Shown in pieces: positions 42,671 to 52,098 of a DNA stretch of 64,000 nucleotides; within the stretch, counting starts at the first letter, position 1, and each line of letters begins with the position of its first letter. The DNA is taken from positions 1,465,549 through 1,529,548 of the forward strand of contig JALOBK010000001.1 in NCBI GenBank assembly GCA_023228325.1, read 5' to 3'. The translations under genes were made by a program, and so were the position numbers. The stretch comes from a bacterium (GTDB lineage: Bacteria; Auribacterota; UBA6266). A model generated the notes under the pieces. That model searched no databases and was not told where the DNA came from. It saw only the letters and a program-made list of their open reading frames with translations.

Positions 42671-44441
42671 GTATAGAAGCGAATATTGCGGCGGACTTAA
42701 CAAAAAACATTTCGGTGAAAAGGTCAGGCTGGCGGGCTGGATACACAGAAAACGTGACCACGGCGGGCTTATCTTTGTTGATCTGAGAGACCATACAGGT
42801 ATCTGCCAGCTGGTTTTTAATCCGGAGAAATACAAAGACCCGTACGGTATCGTAAATGAATTGAGAGTTGAGAGCGTCATATCGGTTAACGGGAACGTTG
42901 TCGAAAGGTCTCCCGAAACGGTAAATCCCAAACTTGCCACAGGGGAGATTGAAGTCGCAGTGACCGGTATTGAGGTTGAATCTTCAGCCGAAATCCTGCC
43001 GTTCCAGATAGCCGATGAGGAAAATGTCGGTGAGGAACTGCGCTTAAAATACAGGTTCCTGGATTTGAGAAGAGAAGCTCTTCATAAGAACATAATCTAC
43101 CGCTCGAAAATCATTAATTTTATCAGACAGCATCTTTCGGAACGCGAATTCATTGAAATAAGCACCCCTATTCTCACGTGCAGTTCTCCCGAAGGAGCCC
43201 GTGATTATCTTGTTCCGAGCAGAATACATAAAGGAAAATTTTATGCATTGCCGCAGGCCCCGCAGCAGTTCAAACAGCTTTTGATGATATCCTGTTTTCA
43301 CAGGTATTTTCAGATAGCCCCGTGTTTTAGGGACGAAGATTCGAGGGCAGACAGGTCTCCCGGGGAATTTTACCAGCTTGATCTGGAAATGTCATTCTGT
43401 ACTCAGGAAGATATTTTCGAGGTGGTTGAAACTCTCTTTGTCGAGATGACAAAAAAGCTTTCCGACAAAAAAATAATGTTTGACCCTTTTCCCGTGTTTT
43501 CCTACAAAGAGGCAATGGATAAGTTCGGGACGGACAAACCCGATATAAGATTCGAATTGGAAATGAAGGAAGTGACGCAGATTTTCAGAAATTCCGAATT
43601 CAAAGCGTTTCAAAGCAATACCTCAAATGGGAAAACGGTTAAGGCGCTTGTTGTTCCCGGACTGGCTGACAGCCCGAGGTCGTTTTTTGATAAGGCCGAA
43701 GCTTATGCGAAAGAATTAGGCGCGGGAGGATTGGCGTATATCACAATGAAAGACGGAAATTTAAAGAGCCCGATATTGAAATTCTTCGGGGAAGAGGAAA
43801 AAAAACAGCTTTTATCCGCTCTGGAGTTAAAAGACGGGGACGTTGCTTTTTTCGGCGCGGGAAAATGGGATAAAACCTGCAATATAATGGGACTTATGAG
43901 GACATATTTTGCGAAAGCTGTCAATTGCATACCGCAAAATGTCATGGCCTTCTGCTGGGTTGTGGATTTTCCGATGTATGAGTATAACGAAGACCTGAAA
44001 AAGATTGAATTTTCACATAATCCTTTTTCGATGCCTCAGGGCGGGATGGACGACCTGTTGAATAAGGACCCTCTTGATATCAAGGCTTTTCAATATGACA
44101 TTGTCTGTAACGGGGTCGAACTTTCAAGCGGCGCCATAAGAAACCATAAGCCCGAAATAATGTATAAAGCTTTTGAAATAGCCGGATATAAGCGTGATGA
44201 AGTTAACACAAATTTCGGCCATATGATAAAAGCCTTTAAATACGGGGCTCCGCCCCACGGCGGTATAGCGCCCGGGATAGACCGTATCGTAATGTTGTTC
44301 ACTGATTCCCCCAATATCAGGGAAGTTATAGCCTTCCCGATGAACCAGAAAGCGCAGGACCTGATGGTAGGGGCCCCTTCCGAGGTTAAAGAAGACCAGC
44401 TTAAAGAACTCGGTATCAGGATAGTCGAAAAAGAGGAATAG
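42660..44441 (+). CDS. aspS: Aspartyl-tRNA synthetase (bacterial type)
   Basis: A 593-residue class IIb synthetase with an N-terminal OB domain (VRLAGWIHRKRDHGGLIFVDLRD), a catalytic core (QAPQQFKQLLMISCFHRYFQIAPCFRDED) and the bacterial GAD insertion in the middle. Motif 3 is GGIAPGIDRIVMLF. ATG 42660 starts inside the last codons of hisS (11-base overlap); TTG 42648 and GTG 42654 are in frame upstream. Whether it also charges tRNA-Asn is not visible. Confidence 0.95.
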   Translation: MKNKYRSEYCGGLNKKHFGEKVRLAGWIHRKRDHGGLIFVDLRDHTGICQLVFNPEKYKDPYGIVNELRVESVISVNGNVVERSPETVNPKLATGEIEVAVTGIEVESSAEILPFQIADEENVGEELRLKYRFLDLRREALHKNIIYRSKIINFIRQHLSEREFIEISTPILTCSSPEGARDYLVPSRIHKGKFYALPQAPQQFKQLLMISCFHRYFQIAPCFRDEDSRADRSPGEFYQLDLEMSFCTQEDIFEVVETLFVEMTKKLSDKKIMFDPFPVFSYKEAMDKFGTDKPDIRFELEMKEVTQIFRNSEFKAFQSNTSNGKTVKALVVPGLADSPRSFFDKAEAYAKELGAGGLAYITMKDGNLKSPILKFFGEEEKKQLLSALELKDGDVAFFGAGKWDKTCNIMGLMRTYFAKAVNCIPQNVMAFCWVVDFPMYEYNEDLKKIEFSHNPFSMPQGGMDDLLNKDPLDIKAFQYDIVCNGVELSSGAIRNHKPEIMYKAFEIAGYKRDEVNTNFGHMIKAFKYGAPPHGGIAPGIDRIVMLFTDSPNIREVIAFPMNQKAQDLMVGAPSEVKEDQLKELGIRIVEKEE

Positions 44442-44535
44442 GAATAAATAAAATATTGTAGAATATTTGTTTTTTTGATGATACAATTCAGCAGGTGGAA
44501 AAACAGTTACATTAAAGTTTAAGGAGGTTGACAAG

Positions 44536-44988
44536 GTGAAAAGGGGTCTTATTAATTCTCTTCTGGTTCTTTTTGTGCTTGTTGTCGGGGGATGCGCTTC
44601 ATATGAGTGGGGACAGCAGTCGTCTGCTGAAACCGATGTTACGTATGTCGGTGGCAGCAAAGGAGGGAAAAGAACGGTAGGGCATAAGAGAGATGAAAGT
44701 TATTATCAGACGACTACCGTTAAGGAAATTATACATGAAGAAGCCGCGGAAGATTTTGTTGATGTGTCCGAAAGCATATATATTGAAGAAGATATAGGCA
44801 CAGTCCCTTCCTCTGCTCAGGATACCTATGTAGTGAAAAAAGGCGATACCCTTTGGAAAATATCGGGCAGGAGCGAGATTTACAGCGACCCGACAAAATG
44901 GCAGAGAATCTTCAATGCTAACAGAGATAAGCTTAACGATCCTAAAGATTTAAAACCAGGGATGGTTCTTGTTATCCCCAGAGATTAG
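44536..44988 (+). CDS. LysM-domain lipoprotein
   Basis: A 150-residue protein with a lipoprotein signal peptide: the lipobox VGGC puts the lipidated Cys at about residue 20. A low-complexity acidic linker follows, then a C-terminal LysM domain (about 97-149), YVVKKGDTLWKISG to LKPGMVLVIPRD. LysM binds peptidoglycan, so the protein likely tethers outer membrane and wall. GTG 44536 follows AAGGAGGT. It has its own terminator. Confidence 0.88.
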   Translation: MKRGLINSLLVLFVLVVGGCASYEWGQQSSAETDVTYVGGSKGGKRTVGHKRDESYYQTTTVKEIIHEEAAEDFVDVSESIYIEEDIGTVPSSAQDTYVVKKGDTLWKISGRSEIYSDPTKWQRIFNANRDKLNDPKDLKPGMVLVIPRD

Positions 44989-45004
44989 TGAAGAGAAATA
45001 CACG

Positions 45005-45051
45005 AAGCTCTTAGCAACTGTTTTTTTCGGCTAAGGGCTTTGTGTTTTTTT
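45005..45051 (+). terminator. Rho-independent terminator after LysM lipoprotein
   Basis: AAGCTCTTAGC pairs over 11 bases with GCTAAGGGCTT around a 14-base loop, followed by TGTG and a T run. Strong enough to separate this gene from phoH. Confidence 0.9.
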
Positions 45052-45071
45052 AATATTGGAATACCTCAGAT

Positions 45072-46037
45072 ATGACAGAGCAGAAAATTGATTTTGAGAG
45101 CCCCGCTTTACTCAGGGCAATATACGCTCACGACGAGAACAACCTGCTTCTTGTCGAGAAAGCTTTTAACGTGAAGATTGTCGCAAGGGATAATTTTCTT
45201 AAAATATCCGGCAATCCGGAAAATATAGAAAAAACAAAGAAACTGATTGAAAATCTCGAAAATGCGGTAAGTGACGGCGAATTAATCAAAAAAGAAGATA
45301 TAAATTATCTTATAAATATTGTCGGGTCCGGGAATGACAGACTCAAGGAAGTTTACTCCGCGAAAATAGAAGTCCCGTCGAGAAGAAGATATATAAGGCC
45401 GAAAACGAGTGTCCAGAAGCAATATATTGATTCCATAGCCGGAAACGATATTGTTTTCGGTATCGGCCCCGCGGGAACGGGAAAAACATATCTTGCAATG
45501 GCCATGGCAGTTTCCGCCCTGACCAAAAACGAGGTGAGCAGGATTATTTTGACCAGGCCGGCTGTTGAAGCAGGGGAAAACCTGGGGTTCCTTCCGGGCG
45601 ACCTTTACGAAAAGGTCTCCCCGTACCTCAGACCGCTTTACGATGCCTTGTATGATATGATGGAAATCGACAGGATACAGAAATGCCTTGAGAGGGGTAT
45701 AATCGAAGTCGCTCCTCTTGCTTTTATGAGAGGCAGGACCCTTAACGATTCTTTTGTGATACTGGACGAAGCCCAGAACAGCACGAGGGAACAGATGAAA
45801 ATGTTCCTGACGAGGTTGGGCTTTGATTCAAAAACAGTTATTACCGGTGATATAACCCAGATAGACCTGCCTACCGATAAAATGTCGGGACTTATACATG
45901 TCCAGGGGATATTGAAGGATATTGAAGGGATTTCGTTCGTATATTTCTCAGATACAGATGTTGTCCGCCATGAACTTGTGCAGAAGATAATCAAAGCTTA
46001 TCTTAACGGCGGGCAGAGGGATAACGGCGCCACATAA
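45072..46037 (+). CDS. PhoH-family ATPase
   Basis: A 321-residue PhoH-like protein, probably an RNA-linked ATPase. An N-terminal KH-like region (about 15-100) precedes the P-loop domain: Walker A GIGPAGTGKTYLA, then TRPAVEAGENLGFLPGD, and Walker B-like FVILDEAQNST. It heads the conserved phoH-pgpH-ybeY block. In other bacteria PhoH and YbeY act together in RNA processing. Confidence 0.94.
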   Translation: MTEQKIDFESPALLRAIYAHDENNLLLVEKAFNVKIVARDNFLKISGNPENIEKTKKLIENLENAVSDGELIKKEDINYLINIVGSGNDRLKEVYSAKIEVPSRRRYIRPKTSVQKQYIDSIAGNDIVFGIGPAGTGKTYLAMAMAVSALTKNEVSRIILTRPAVEAGENLGFLPGDLYEKVSPYLRPLYDALYDMMEIDRIQKCLERGIIEVAPLAFMRGRTLNDSFVILDEAQNSTREQMKMFLTRLGFDSKTVITGDITQIDLPTDKMSGLIHVQGILKDIEGISFVYFSDTDVVRHELVQKIIKAYLNGGQRDNGAT

Positions 46038-46043
46038 TATAAA

Positions 46044-48251
46044 ATGAATGACAACAAAAATCACAGGACATCGGCTCCTCATTCCTTTAACAGAGGATTA
46101 CTCCTCAAAGTTTTGATAGGTTTAAGCTCTCTGGTGTTGCTGTCTATGATTATACTCTGGGATGACTTCTTTGTAAGGATCCCCCTGAAAGAGGGGCAGG
46201 TAAGCAACAGGAGCATTGTCTCCAGATACGCTTTTGAATATGCCGATAAACAGAAAACTGCGGAAAAAATAAAAGAGACAATGAAATCGGTTCCGCCGGT
46301 GTGCGTCAGGGATGTTAATGTCGAGCAGTCAAATATCAGTAAAATAAATTCTTTTTTCGAGACACTCGCCGCAGTATCACTTGACGGCTCCATTTCCATC
46401 GAAGAAAAACTTGCCGCGATAAAATCAAAAGATATTTTCGACTTATCCGACGACGAGATAATCCTTCTCCTGAAAAAAGACAATCCTTCTTCGCTGAAAG
46501 ACGGCATTAACTCCGCTGTTAAGGATATTTATCAGACAGGAGTTATAAGCATGGATGACAGGTTGAAAATAGAAAAGACAGGTGATTTTCAGAAAATACG
46601 CGTTAAATCGGGAAATACGTTCGAAGACAGGAATATCGCGGATGTATATGTGCGCGCGAAACTCATTTCGGATATAAAAAAGGTAGCGGATAAATATTTT
46701 CCCGATGACAGGAGAATTATAGATCCCGTGGTTAAAATATTTTCAGGATGCGTTGTTTCCAACCTTTCTTACAGTCCGGAGATTACAGAGAAAGAAAGAG
46801 AAAAAGCGGTCCTGTCCGTCCGGCAGGTTGTCCAAAAAGTGCCGGAAAACACCGTACTGGTGAAAAAAGGCACTACAGTTACGGAAACACAGATGGGAAT
46901 GCTTAAAGCATATTACAAACTGGCTTTTACAAAAGAATTTTTAAAAGGGAAATATATTGTCCTTCTGGGGAAAATCGCCATTATCCTGATGCTGATATCC
47001 GTCGCCGGAATTTACCTCAGGGAATTTCAGCCAGACATATTCGGCAATAACAAAGTTCTTTTTATGATAGAGATTCTTTCCGTTCTTACGGGCGGTATAT
47101 ACAAGGCTGTCATTTATCTCGGTTTCTCGGATTTTATAATGCCGACCGCTGTGATATCCATAACACTTGCAATGCTTGTGAATCCCAGGATAGCTCTTTT
47201 TACGACTTTTCTCGCAAGTATTTTTTGTTCTCTGGTATCAAGTAACATAACCGTTGCGTTTGCGGGTATTATCGGCGGCATGGTGGCAATTACATCTGTG
47301 GCGGAAGTCAGATACCGTTCCCAACTTATAAGAGCCGGTTTTCTCACGGCTGTTTCTATGTTTGTCACGGTTCTCGCCATGGAAATAGTGAAAGGATCAA
47401 GCATCGAGGAGTCTTTGAGCATGGCGGGGATAGGTTTCTCTTCGGGAATCGCGGCGCCTTTTATCGTTATGGGAATACTCCCTTTCCTGGAAACGGGATT
47501 CGGCCTTATAACCAACATCCATCTTCTTGAAATGGTAGACCTTAATCATCCTATACTGAGAAAGATGATGATAGAGGCGCCTGGCACATATCATCATAGC
47601 CTGATAGTGGGAAATCTTTCGGAAGCCGCCGCGGGCGGAATAGGAGCCAATTCTCTTCTCGCTAAAGTCGGTTCTTATTTCCATGATATAGGGAAGACCA
47701 TAAAACCCGAATATTTTTCGGAAAACGAGGGCGGGATAAAAAGCAAACACGATGAACTTATTCCGAGCATGAGCCATCTTATTATAACAGCGCATGTGAA
47801 AGACGGTATAGAATTGGCAAAGAAATATAAAATAAGCCGCGCGATATTCGATATAATACGCCAGCATCACGGAACAAGCCTTGTATATTTCTTTTATAAA
47901 AGGGCAAAGGAGCAGAGCGGCTCCGCCGGCGAAGTGGATGCAGAAGCATTCAGATATCCGGGACCTAGGCCTTCATCCAAGGAAGCGGCGATAGTCCTGC
48001 TGGCGGATGCTGTTGAGGCTGCGTCAAGAACGCTCGACAAGCCTACTCCCGCGAGAATCAAAAATTTTGTTAATGAGATAATCGATGAAAAGATTCTGGA
48101 CGGCCAGCTGGATGAATGTCCGCTGACGATGAAAGACATTGAAGACATCAGAGACATATTCAATATGGTCCTGAACGGCATGTTCCATACGAGGGTTAAG
48201 TATCCTAAGAATGAAGATAGAAATAATAAATCTCCAAAAAAAGAAAATTAG
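46044..48251 (+). CDS. pgpH: 7TM-HD cyclic-di-AMP phosphodiesterase-like protein (PgpH/YqfF)
   Basis: A 735-residue protein of the 7TM-7TMR_HD family. An N-terminal helix (about 20-40), an extracytoplasmic domain (to about 300), a set of about seven helices (300-480), then a cytosolic HD domain. HD motif: GTYHHSLIVGNLSEAA, SYFHDIGK, ITAHVKDG, RQHHGT and LADAVEAASR. The Listeria homolog breaks down c-di-AMP. No c-di-AMP cyclase gene is in the window. The stop is 41 bases beyond the ybeY start. Confidence 0.92.
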   Translation: MNDNKNHRTSAPHSFNRGLLLKVLIGLSSLVLLSMIILWDDFFVRIPLKEGQVSNRSIVSRYAFEYADKQKTAEKIKETMKSVPPVCVRDVNVEQSNISKINSFFETLAAVSLDGSISIEEKLAAIKSKDIFDLSDDEIILLLKKDNPSSLKDGINSAVKDIYQTGVISMDDRLKIEKTGDFQKIRVKSGNTFEDRNIADVYVRAKLISDIKKVADKYFPDDRRIIDPVVKIFSGCVVSNLSYSPEITEKEREKAVLSVRQVVQKVPENTVLVKKGTTVTETQMGMLKAYYKLAFTKEFLKGKYIVLLGKIAIILMLISVAGIYLREFQPDIFGNNKVLFMIEILSVLTGGIYKAVIYLGFSDFIMPTAVISITLAMLVNPRIALFTTFLASIFCSLVSSNITVAFAGIIGGMVAITSVAEVRYRSQLIRAGFLTAVSMFVTVLAMEIVKGSSIEESLSMAGIGFSSGIAAPFIVMGILPFLETGFGLITNIHLLEMVDLNHPILRKMMIEAPGTYHHSLIVGNLSEAAAGGIGANSLLAKVGSYFHDIGKTIKPEYFSENEGGIKSKHDELIPSMSHLIITAHVKDGIELAKKYKISRAIFDIIRQHHGTSLVYFFYKRAKEQSGSAGEVDAEAFRYPGPRPSSKEAAIVLLADAVEAASRTLDKPTPARIKNFVNEIIDEKILDGQLDECPLTMKDIEDIRDIFNMVLNGMFHTRVKYPKNEDRNNKSPKKEN

Positions 48252-48675
48252 CGCGCCGGTTGCTCGGAAAATAATAAAATATGTGCTGGATGCCGAGGGC
48301 TGCAGGACGGATGTGAAACTCTCGGTATCTTTCGTGGACAACAAAACGATACAAAGATACAATGAAAAATATATGTATAAGAACAGGCCTACGGATGTGC
48401 TGTCCTTCCCGATGGGGGAAGGAGAGAGGGTGGAAGGCGATGAAGCTTACCTGGGCGATGTGATGGTTTCGGTTGAGATGGCATATATTAGAGCCTGTGA
48501 ATTTTTACATGAACCCGGCAAGGAACTTATGATATATCTTATACACGGTGTTTTGCATCTTTTGGGTTATAATGATACCCAGCCCTGTTCAAGAATCCTC
48601 ATGGATGAGAAACAGGTAAAAATGAGCAGTTTATTATGGAACAGGAGAAAATGGAAACTACTAACAAAATCTTAA
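48211..48675 (+). CDS. ybeY: Endoribonuclease/rRNA maturation factor YbeY
   Basis: A 154-residue UPF0054 protein needed for 16S 3'-end maturation. It has RPTDVLSFP, LGDVMVSVE and the metal motif HGVLHLLGYND. H112 and H116 are in place, but the third ligand of the H-x3-H-x5-H motif is Asp (D122), not His. Some Bacteroidetes members also have Asp in that area, so activity may be kept. It overlaps pgpH by 41 bases and the next gene by up to 40. Confidence 0.9.
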   Translation: MKIEIINLQKKKISAPVARKIIKYVLDAEGCRTDVKLSVSFVDNKTIQRYNEKYMYKNRPTDVLSFPMGEGERVEGDEAYLGDVMVSVEMAYIRACEFLHEPGKELMIYLIHGVLHLLGYNDTQPCSRILMDEKQVKMSSLLWNRRKWKLLTKS

Positions 48676-49352
48676 AGAGCTTCAATCATGCGATAGAAGG
48701 GCTTTACTATATATTGCGGACACAGCAGAATTTCCGTATTCATTTCCTGATAGCCGTTCTTATTGTTCTGATGGGCATGTATTTCGGCATCGACAAGAGC
48801 GAATTTATGATTCTTTCCGTCCTGATATTTTTTGTCCTTATAACAGAGGTTTTTAATACCTGCATCGAACTTCTTACGGATATGATAAGCGAAACTTACC
48901 ATCCTATCGCAAAAATAGTTAAGGATGTTTCCGCGGGAGCGGTCCTGCTTGCTTCTTTAGTGGCCATGGTAATAGGGTATATTATTTTTTATAACCATCT
49001 GGATACGCGTATTGAAGTGGGGATTAACTATATTATGGGTATTCCGAGCCATATAACATTTATTGTTTTTCTTCTTGCGGTGACTCTGTCAATAATGATT
49101 AAACTGCTTTTGCACAGGGGCAGGCCTCTTCTGGGAGGCATGCCCAGTGTCCACAGCGCGGTGGCTTTTGCGATGTGGGGAGCAATAATATTTATCTCCA
49201 AATCCCGGCTGCTTGTTGCTATCGGTTTTCTTCTGGCGTTAATGGTTGCCCAGAGCAGGGTAGCGGCAAAAATTCATTCCATATATGAAGTGGTTTCGGG
49301 AGCTATACTGGGAATCCTGCTCTCGATTTTACTGTTTAAATTATATTTGTGA
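48636..49352 (+). CDS. DgkA-type lipid kinase fused to PAP2 phosphatase
   Basis: A 238-residue integral membrane protein. Residues about 11-115 form a DgkA/undecaprenol kinase domain (EVFNTCIELLTD, with E71, N74 and the kinase-site Asp97 in VKDVSAGAVL). Residues about 125-238 form a PAP2 phosphatase with RGRP, GGMPSVHS (167-174) and HSIYEV (214-219). One half phosphorylates a lipid alcohol, the other removes phosphate, so it may recycle undecaprenol and undecaprenyl pyrophosphate. The frame opens at ATG 48636; ATG 48651 has a closer AGGAG but with only 3 bases of spacing. Confidence 0.9.
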   Translation: MEQEKMETTNKILKSFNHAIEGLYYILRTQQNFRIHFLIAVLIVLMGMYFGIDKSEFMILSVLIFFVLITEVFNTCIELLTDMISETYHPIAKIVKDVSAGAVLLASLVAMVIGYIIFYNHLDTRIEVGINYIMGIPSHITFIVFLLAVTLSIMIKLLLHRGRPLLGGMPSVHSAVAFAMWGAIIFISKSRLLVAIGFLLALMVAQSRVAAKIHSIYEVVSGAILGILLSILLFKLYL

Positions 49353-49375
49353 AAATTATTTTTAGGTGATATCGG

Positions 49376-50662
49376 ATGACGACAAGCGTAATTATCGAAA
49401 TAATTGTACTGGTTGTGCTGATTTTCCTTTCAGCTTTTTTTTCGGGTGTCGAGACAGCGTTGACTTCGATGACAAAACTCAGGATAAAGCAGCTGCTCGG
49501 CAAAGAGAATAAAAAAGCCGAAGTGATAAACATCTGGATAAAAAAATCCGATAAACTTCTGATTACCTTACTGGTAGGCAATAACATAGCGAATATCGGA
49601 GCCGCTTCAATGGGAGCTCTTGTGGTGAACAATTTATTCAGCCACTCTTCCATGGGCAGGGCAATCGCCATTTCATGGTTTACCGTAACCTTCCTTATAC
49701 TGACTTTCGGAGAAATTATCCCGAAATCAGTTGCGAGAAAACATGCCGAAGGAATTTCGATATTCTGCCTGCCCTACCTTCATGCGATATCTATAATGCT
49801 GACGCCCGTGAATAAGATATTCATGTTTATAGTAAGGATATTCATGAGGATAATAGGTTCTGATTATCAGGTCGTTGCTTCAAAAATTACTGAAGAGGAG
49901 ATAAAGACATTTGTTGATGTCGGGGAAAAGGAAGGTGTCATTCTCCGCGACGAAAAAGAGCTGATACATTCGATTTTCGAATTCGGGGATAAGATAGTCA
50001 GGGAAATTATGACGCCCCGTGTTGATATAATCGCCGTTTCCGAAGATGATTCCATAGAAACCGCAAAAAATATTGTTAAAAAGACGCTGTTTTCCAAAAT
50101 TCCGGTTTACGGGAAAGATATGGACGATATGAAAGGAATTTTTTACGCTAAAGATCTGATAGCCGCGAAACCATCGGAAAATTTTCAGGGAGACCTGAGA
50201 CTTACGGATATTATGCGGGACGTTTTATTTGTTCCCGAAACCAAGAGAATTTCGGCGTTAATGAAGGAAATGCAGAAAAAGAAAGTTCATATTGCCATAG
50301 TGCTGGACGAATATGGCGGAACGGCAGGGCTTATAACGCTTGAAGACGTTATCGAAGAGATAGTGGGAGAGATACAGGATGAATATGATACGGATGAGAA
50401 TTATTATACAGAAATAAATGAGAATGAGTATATTTTCGATGCGAAAATGTCCATAGACGAAGTAAATGAATATTTGTCCAACGGCGTTAAGCTGCCTGAA
50501 AGTGAAAACTACGATACCATAGGCGGTTTTATAATAACCCATCTGGGAAAAATTCCCAGGAAAGGCGAAAAGATAACTATGGTAAACTTTTCCATGGAAA
50601 TCGTCGATGCCGATGACAAATCTGTAAAGAAGGTTAAAGTTACGGGCAAGAAGGAAGAATAA
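49376..50662 (+). CDS. CNNM/CorC-HlyC family transporter-type protein
   Basis: A 428-residue membrane protein. The N-terminal DUF21/CNNM domain has four helices (about 1-180, LIFLSAFFSGVETALTSM and EIIPKSVARKHAE). A CBS pair (about 205-330, MTPRVDI, GGTAGLITLEDVIEEIVGEIQDE) and a CorC_HlyC C-terminal domain (about 345-425) follow. The family is tied to magnesium or other metal efflux; substrate unproven here. It is often found near ybeY and recO. Confidence 0.9.
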   Translation: MTTSVIIEIIVLVVLIFLSAFFSGVETALTSMTKLRIKQLLGKENKKAEVINIWIKKSDKLLITLLVGNNIANIGAASMGALVVNNLFSHSSMGRAIAISWFTVTFLILTFGEIIPKSVARKHAEGISIFCLPYLHAISIMLTPVNKIFMFIVRIFMRIIGSDYQVVASKITEEEIKTFVDVGEKEGVILRDEKELIHSIFEFGDKIVREIMTPRVDIIAVSEDDSIETAKNIVKKTLFSKIPVYGKDMDDMKGIFYAKDLIAAKPSENFQGDLRLTDIMRDVLFVPETKRISALMKEMQKKKVHIAIVLDEYGGTAGLITLEDVIEEIVGEIQDEYDTDENYYTEINENEYIFDAKMSIDEVNEYLSNGVKLPESENYDTIGGFIITHLGKIPRKGEKITMVNFSMEIVDADDKSVKKVKVTGKKEE

Positions 50663-50665
50663 ACT

Positions 50666-51280
50666 ATGTTAAAAAGAGTTAGAGGGTATTTTTTTACCGG
50701 GCTTCTGGTTCTTTTTCCTGTTTTGGGCACGGCCGGAGTTATTTACTGGCTGTTTATCTTTATAACCAATTTTCTTGTAAAGCCGCTGAGCCATTATATC
50801 CCTTCTGATAAACAGATATTTGTCAGGTCGGCCAGCCTTATTGTAGCTTTCATTCTTGTGGTTTTTATCGGTTTTCTGGCCAAGATGGTATTTGTGCGAA
50901 AAATTTCAAAGCCGTTTGAAAACCTGCTTATACGGATTCCGCTTATAAATAAAATATACAAAACATTTAAACAGATATCACTGGCCCTGTGGGAGAGCCA
51001 GGCCACTATCCTCAGGCAGGTGGTTTTGATTGAGTATCCGCGCAAAGGCATCTGGTCGGTAGGTTTTACCACATCTTGCGTCAAAAGCAGGGCAAGCGAA
51101 ATACTTAAAGGTGATTATATCGGATTATTTGTGCCGACCACACCCAATCCGACTTCAGGTTTGTTTATCATTGTGGCAAGAAAAGATGTTATATTCACTT
51201 CAATCAGCATTGAAGACGGCTTAAAGCTTGTTGTGTCGGCGGGTACGATTGAGCCCTACGAAATGAAGAAAATTGGATAG
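50666..51280 (+). CDS. DUF502 family membrane protein
   Basis: A 204-residue protein with two N-terminal helices (about 8-33 and 52-76), then a conserved soluble part with IPLINKIYKTFKQI, VVLIEYPRKGIWSVGF and VPTTPNPTSG. All are DUF502 hallmarks. Function unknown, membrane-linked. It starts 3 bases after the CorC-like gene and is the last gene before recO. Confidence 0.9.
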   Translation: MLKRVRGYFFTGLLVLFPVLGTAGVIYWLFIFITNFLVKPLSHYIPSDKQIFVRSASLIVAFILVVFIGFLAKMVFVRKISKPFENLLIRIPLINKIYKTFKQISLALWESQATILRQVVLIEYPRKGIWSVGFTTSCVKSRASEILKGDYIGLFVPTTPNPTSGLFIIVARKDVIFTSISIEDGLKLVVSAGTIEPYEMKKIG

Positions 51281-51317
51281 TAAAAATGTTTTTCCCCTCA
51301 TTCACTCCGGTTGTCTT

Positions 51318-52079
51318 ATGAACCAGAAAACACAGGCTATTTTATTGAGGTCTTATAAATATGGGGAATCCAGCAGGGTCGCTGTGTTTATTACCCCCTG
51401 CCTGGGCAAGATAAAAGCCGTATTGAAAGGAGTTGAAAAATTAAAAAGCAGATATTCGAAACTCCAGGTTTTCGGTTTATATGATGTTGAGTTAAAAAGG
51501 GTGAAAGACCGGGAATTGGACACGGTATCTTCTCTTGAGGTGATAAATAATTTTTCCGGTATAATGAAAAGATCCGAGACCTATGCTGTGGCGACGACTG
51601 TTATTGAGATAACGGCCATGATAACAAGTTTTGAGAATGACGAAACATCTATATTCAGGGAACTGTGTTTTGTGCTGGACAGGTTGTCTCAGAATAAAGA
51701 GGGAGAGAGCCCTGTAAGGTATCTGGTCATATATGCATTAAGGTCAATGTATCTGGCAGGTTTTGTCGGGTTATTTTCGGAGTGCGGCGCCTGCGGGGAT
51801 AAAACGGGGCCTTTTTTCATAACGCCTTCGGGTGATATAAGATGTAATAAGTGCGCGCCAACCGGCAAAAAAGTGTTTATCAGCCGCAGCCTTGCCATGG
51901 CGATGGATGAAATAGTGCGCGGGGGCATAGGTGAAAATGCGTACTTATCCGCGAAAAATGCCGAACTTCGCAAAATTTCTCCCGTTGTACGGTTATTGCT
52001 TGACTTTGTTCTGCCCAAACCGTTAAAATCTCTTGATTTTTTAGCCTCCATTTTAAAAAAAAGAAAAAAATTCGGATAA
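51318..52079 (+). CDS. recO: DNA repair protein RecO
   Basis: A 253-residue recombination mediator loading RecA on SSB-coated DNA. The N-terminal OB fold begins QKTQAILLRSYKYGESSRVAVFIT; a zinc site of paired Cys lies in CGACGDKTGPFF and CNKCAP. ATG 51318 places the family start correctly; a TTG at 51273, overlapping the upstream gene, is also in frame. The ATG has a weak Shine-Dalgarno. Order recO-glyS-ppdK is a common one. Confidence 0.9.
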   Translation: MNQKTQAILLRSYKYGESSRVAVFITPCLGKIKAVLKGVEKLKSRYSKLQVFGLYDVELKRVKDRELDTVSSLEVINNFSGIMKRSETYAVATTVIEITAMITSFENDETSIFRELCFVLDRLSQNKEGESPVRYLVIYALRSMYLAGFVGLFSECGACGDKTGPFFITPSGDIRCNKCAPTGKKVFISRSLAMAMDEIVRGGIGENAYLSAKNAELRKISPVVRLLLDFVLPKPLKSLDFLASILKKRKKFG

Positions 52080-52098
52080 AGGTTGAGTTTTTATCATT

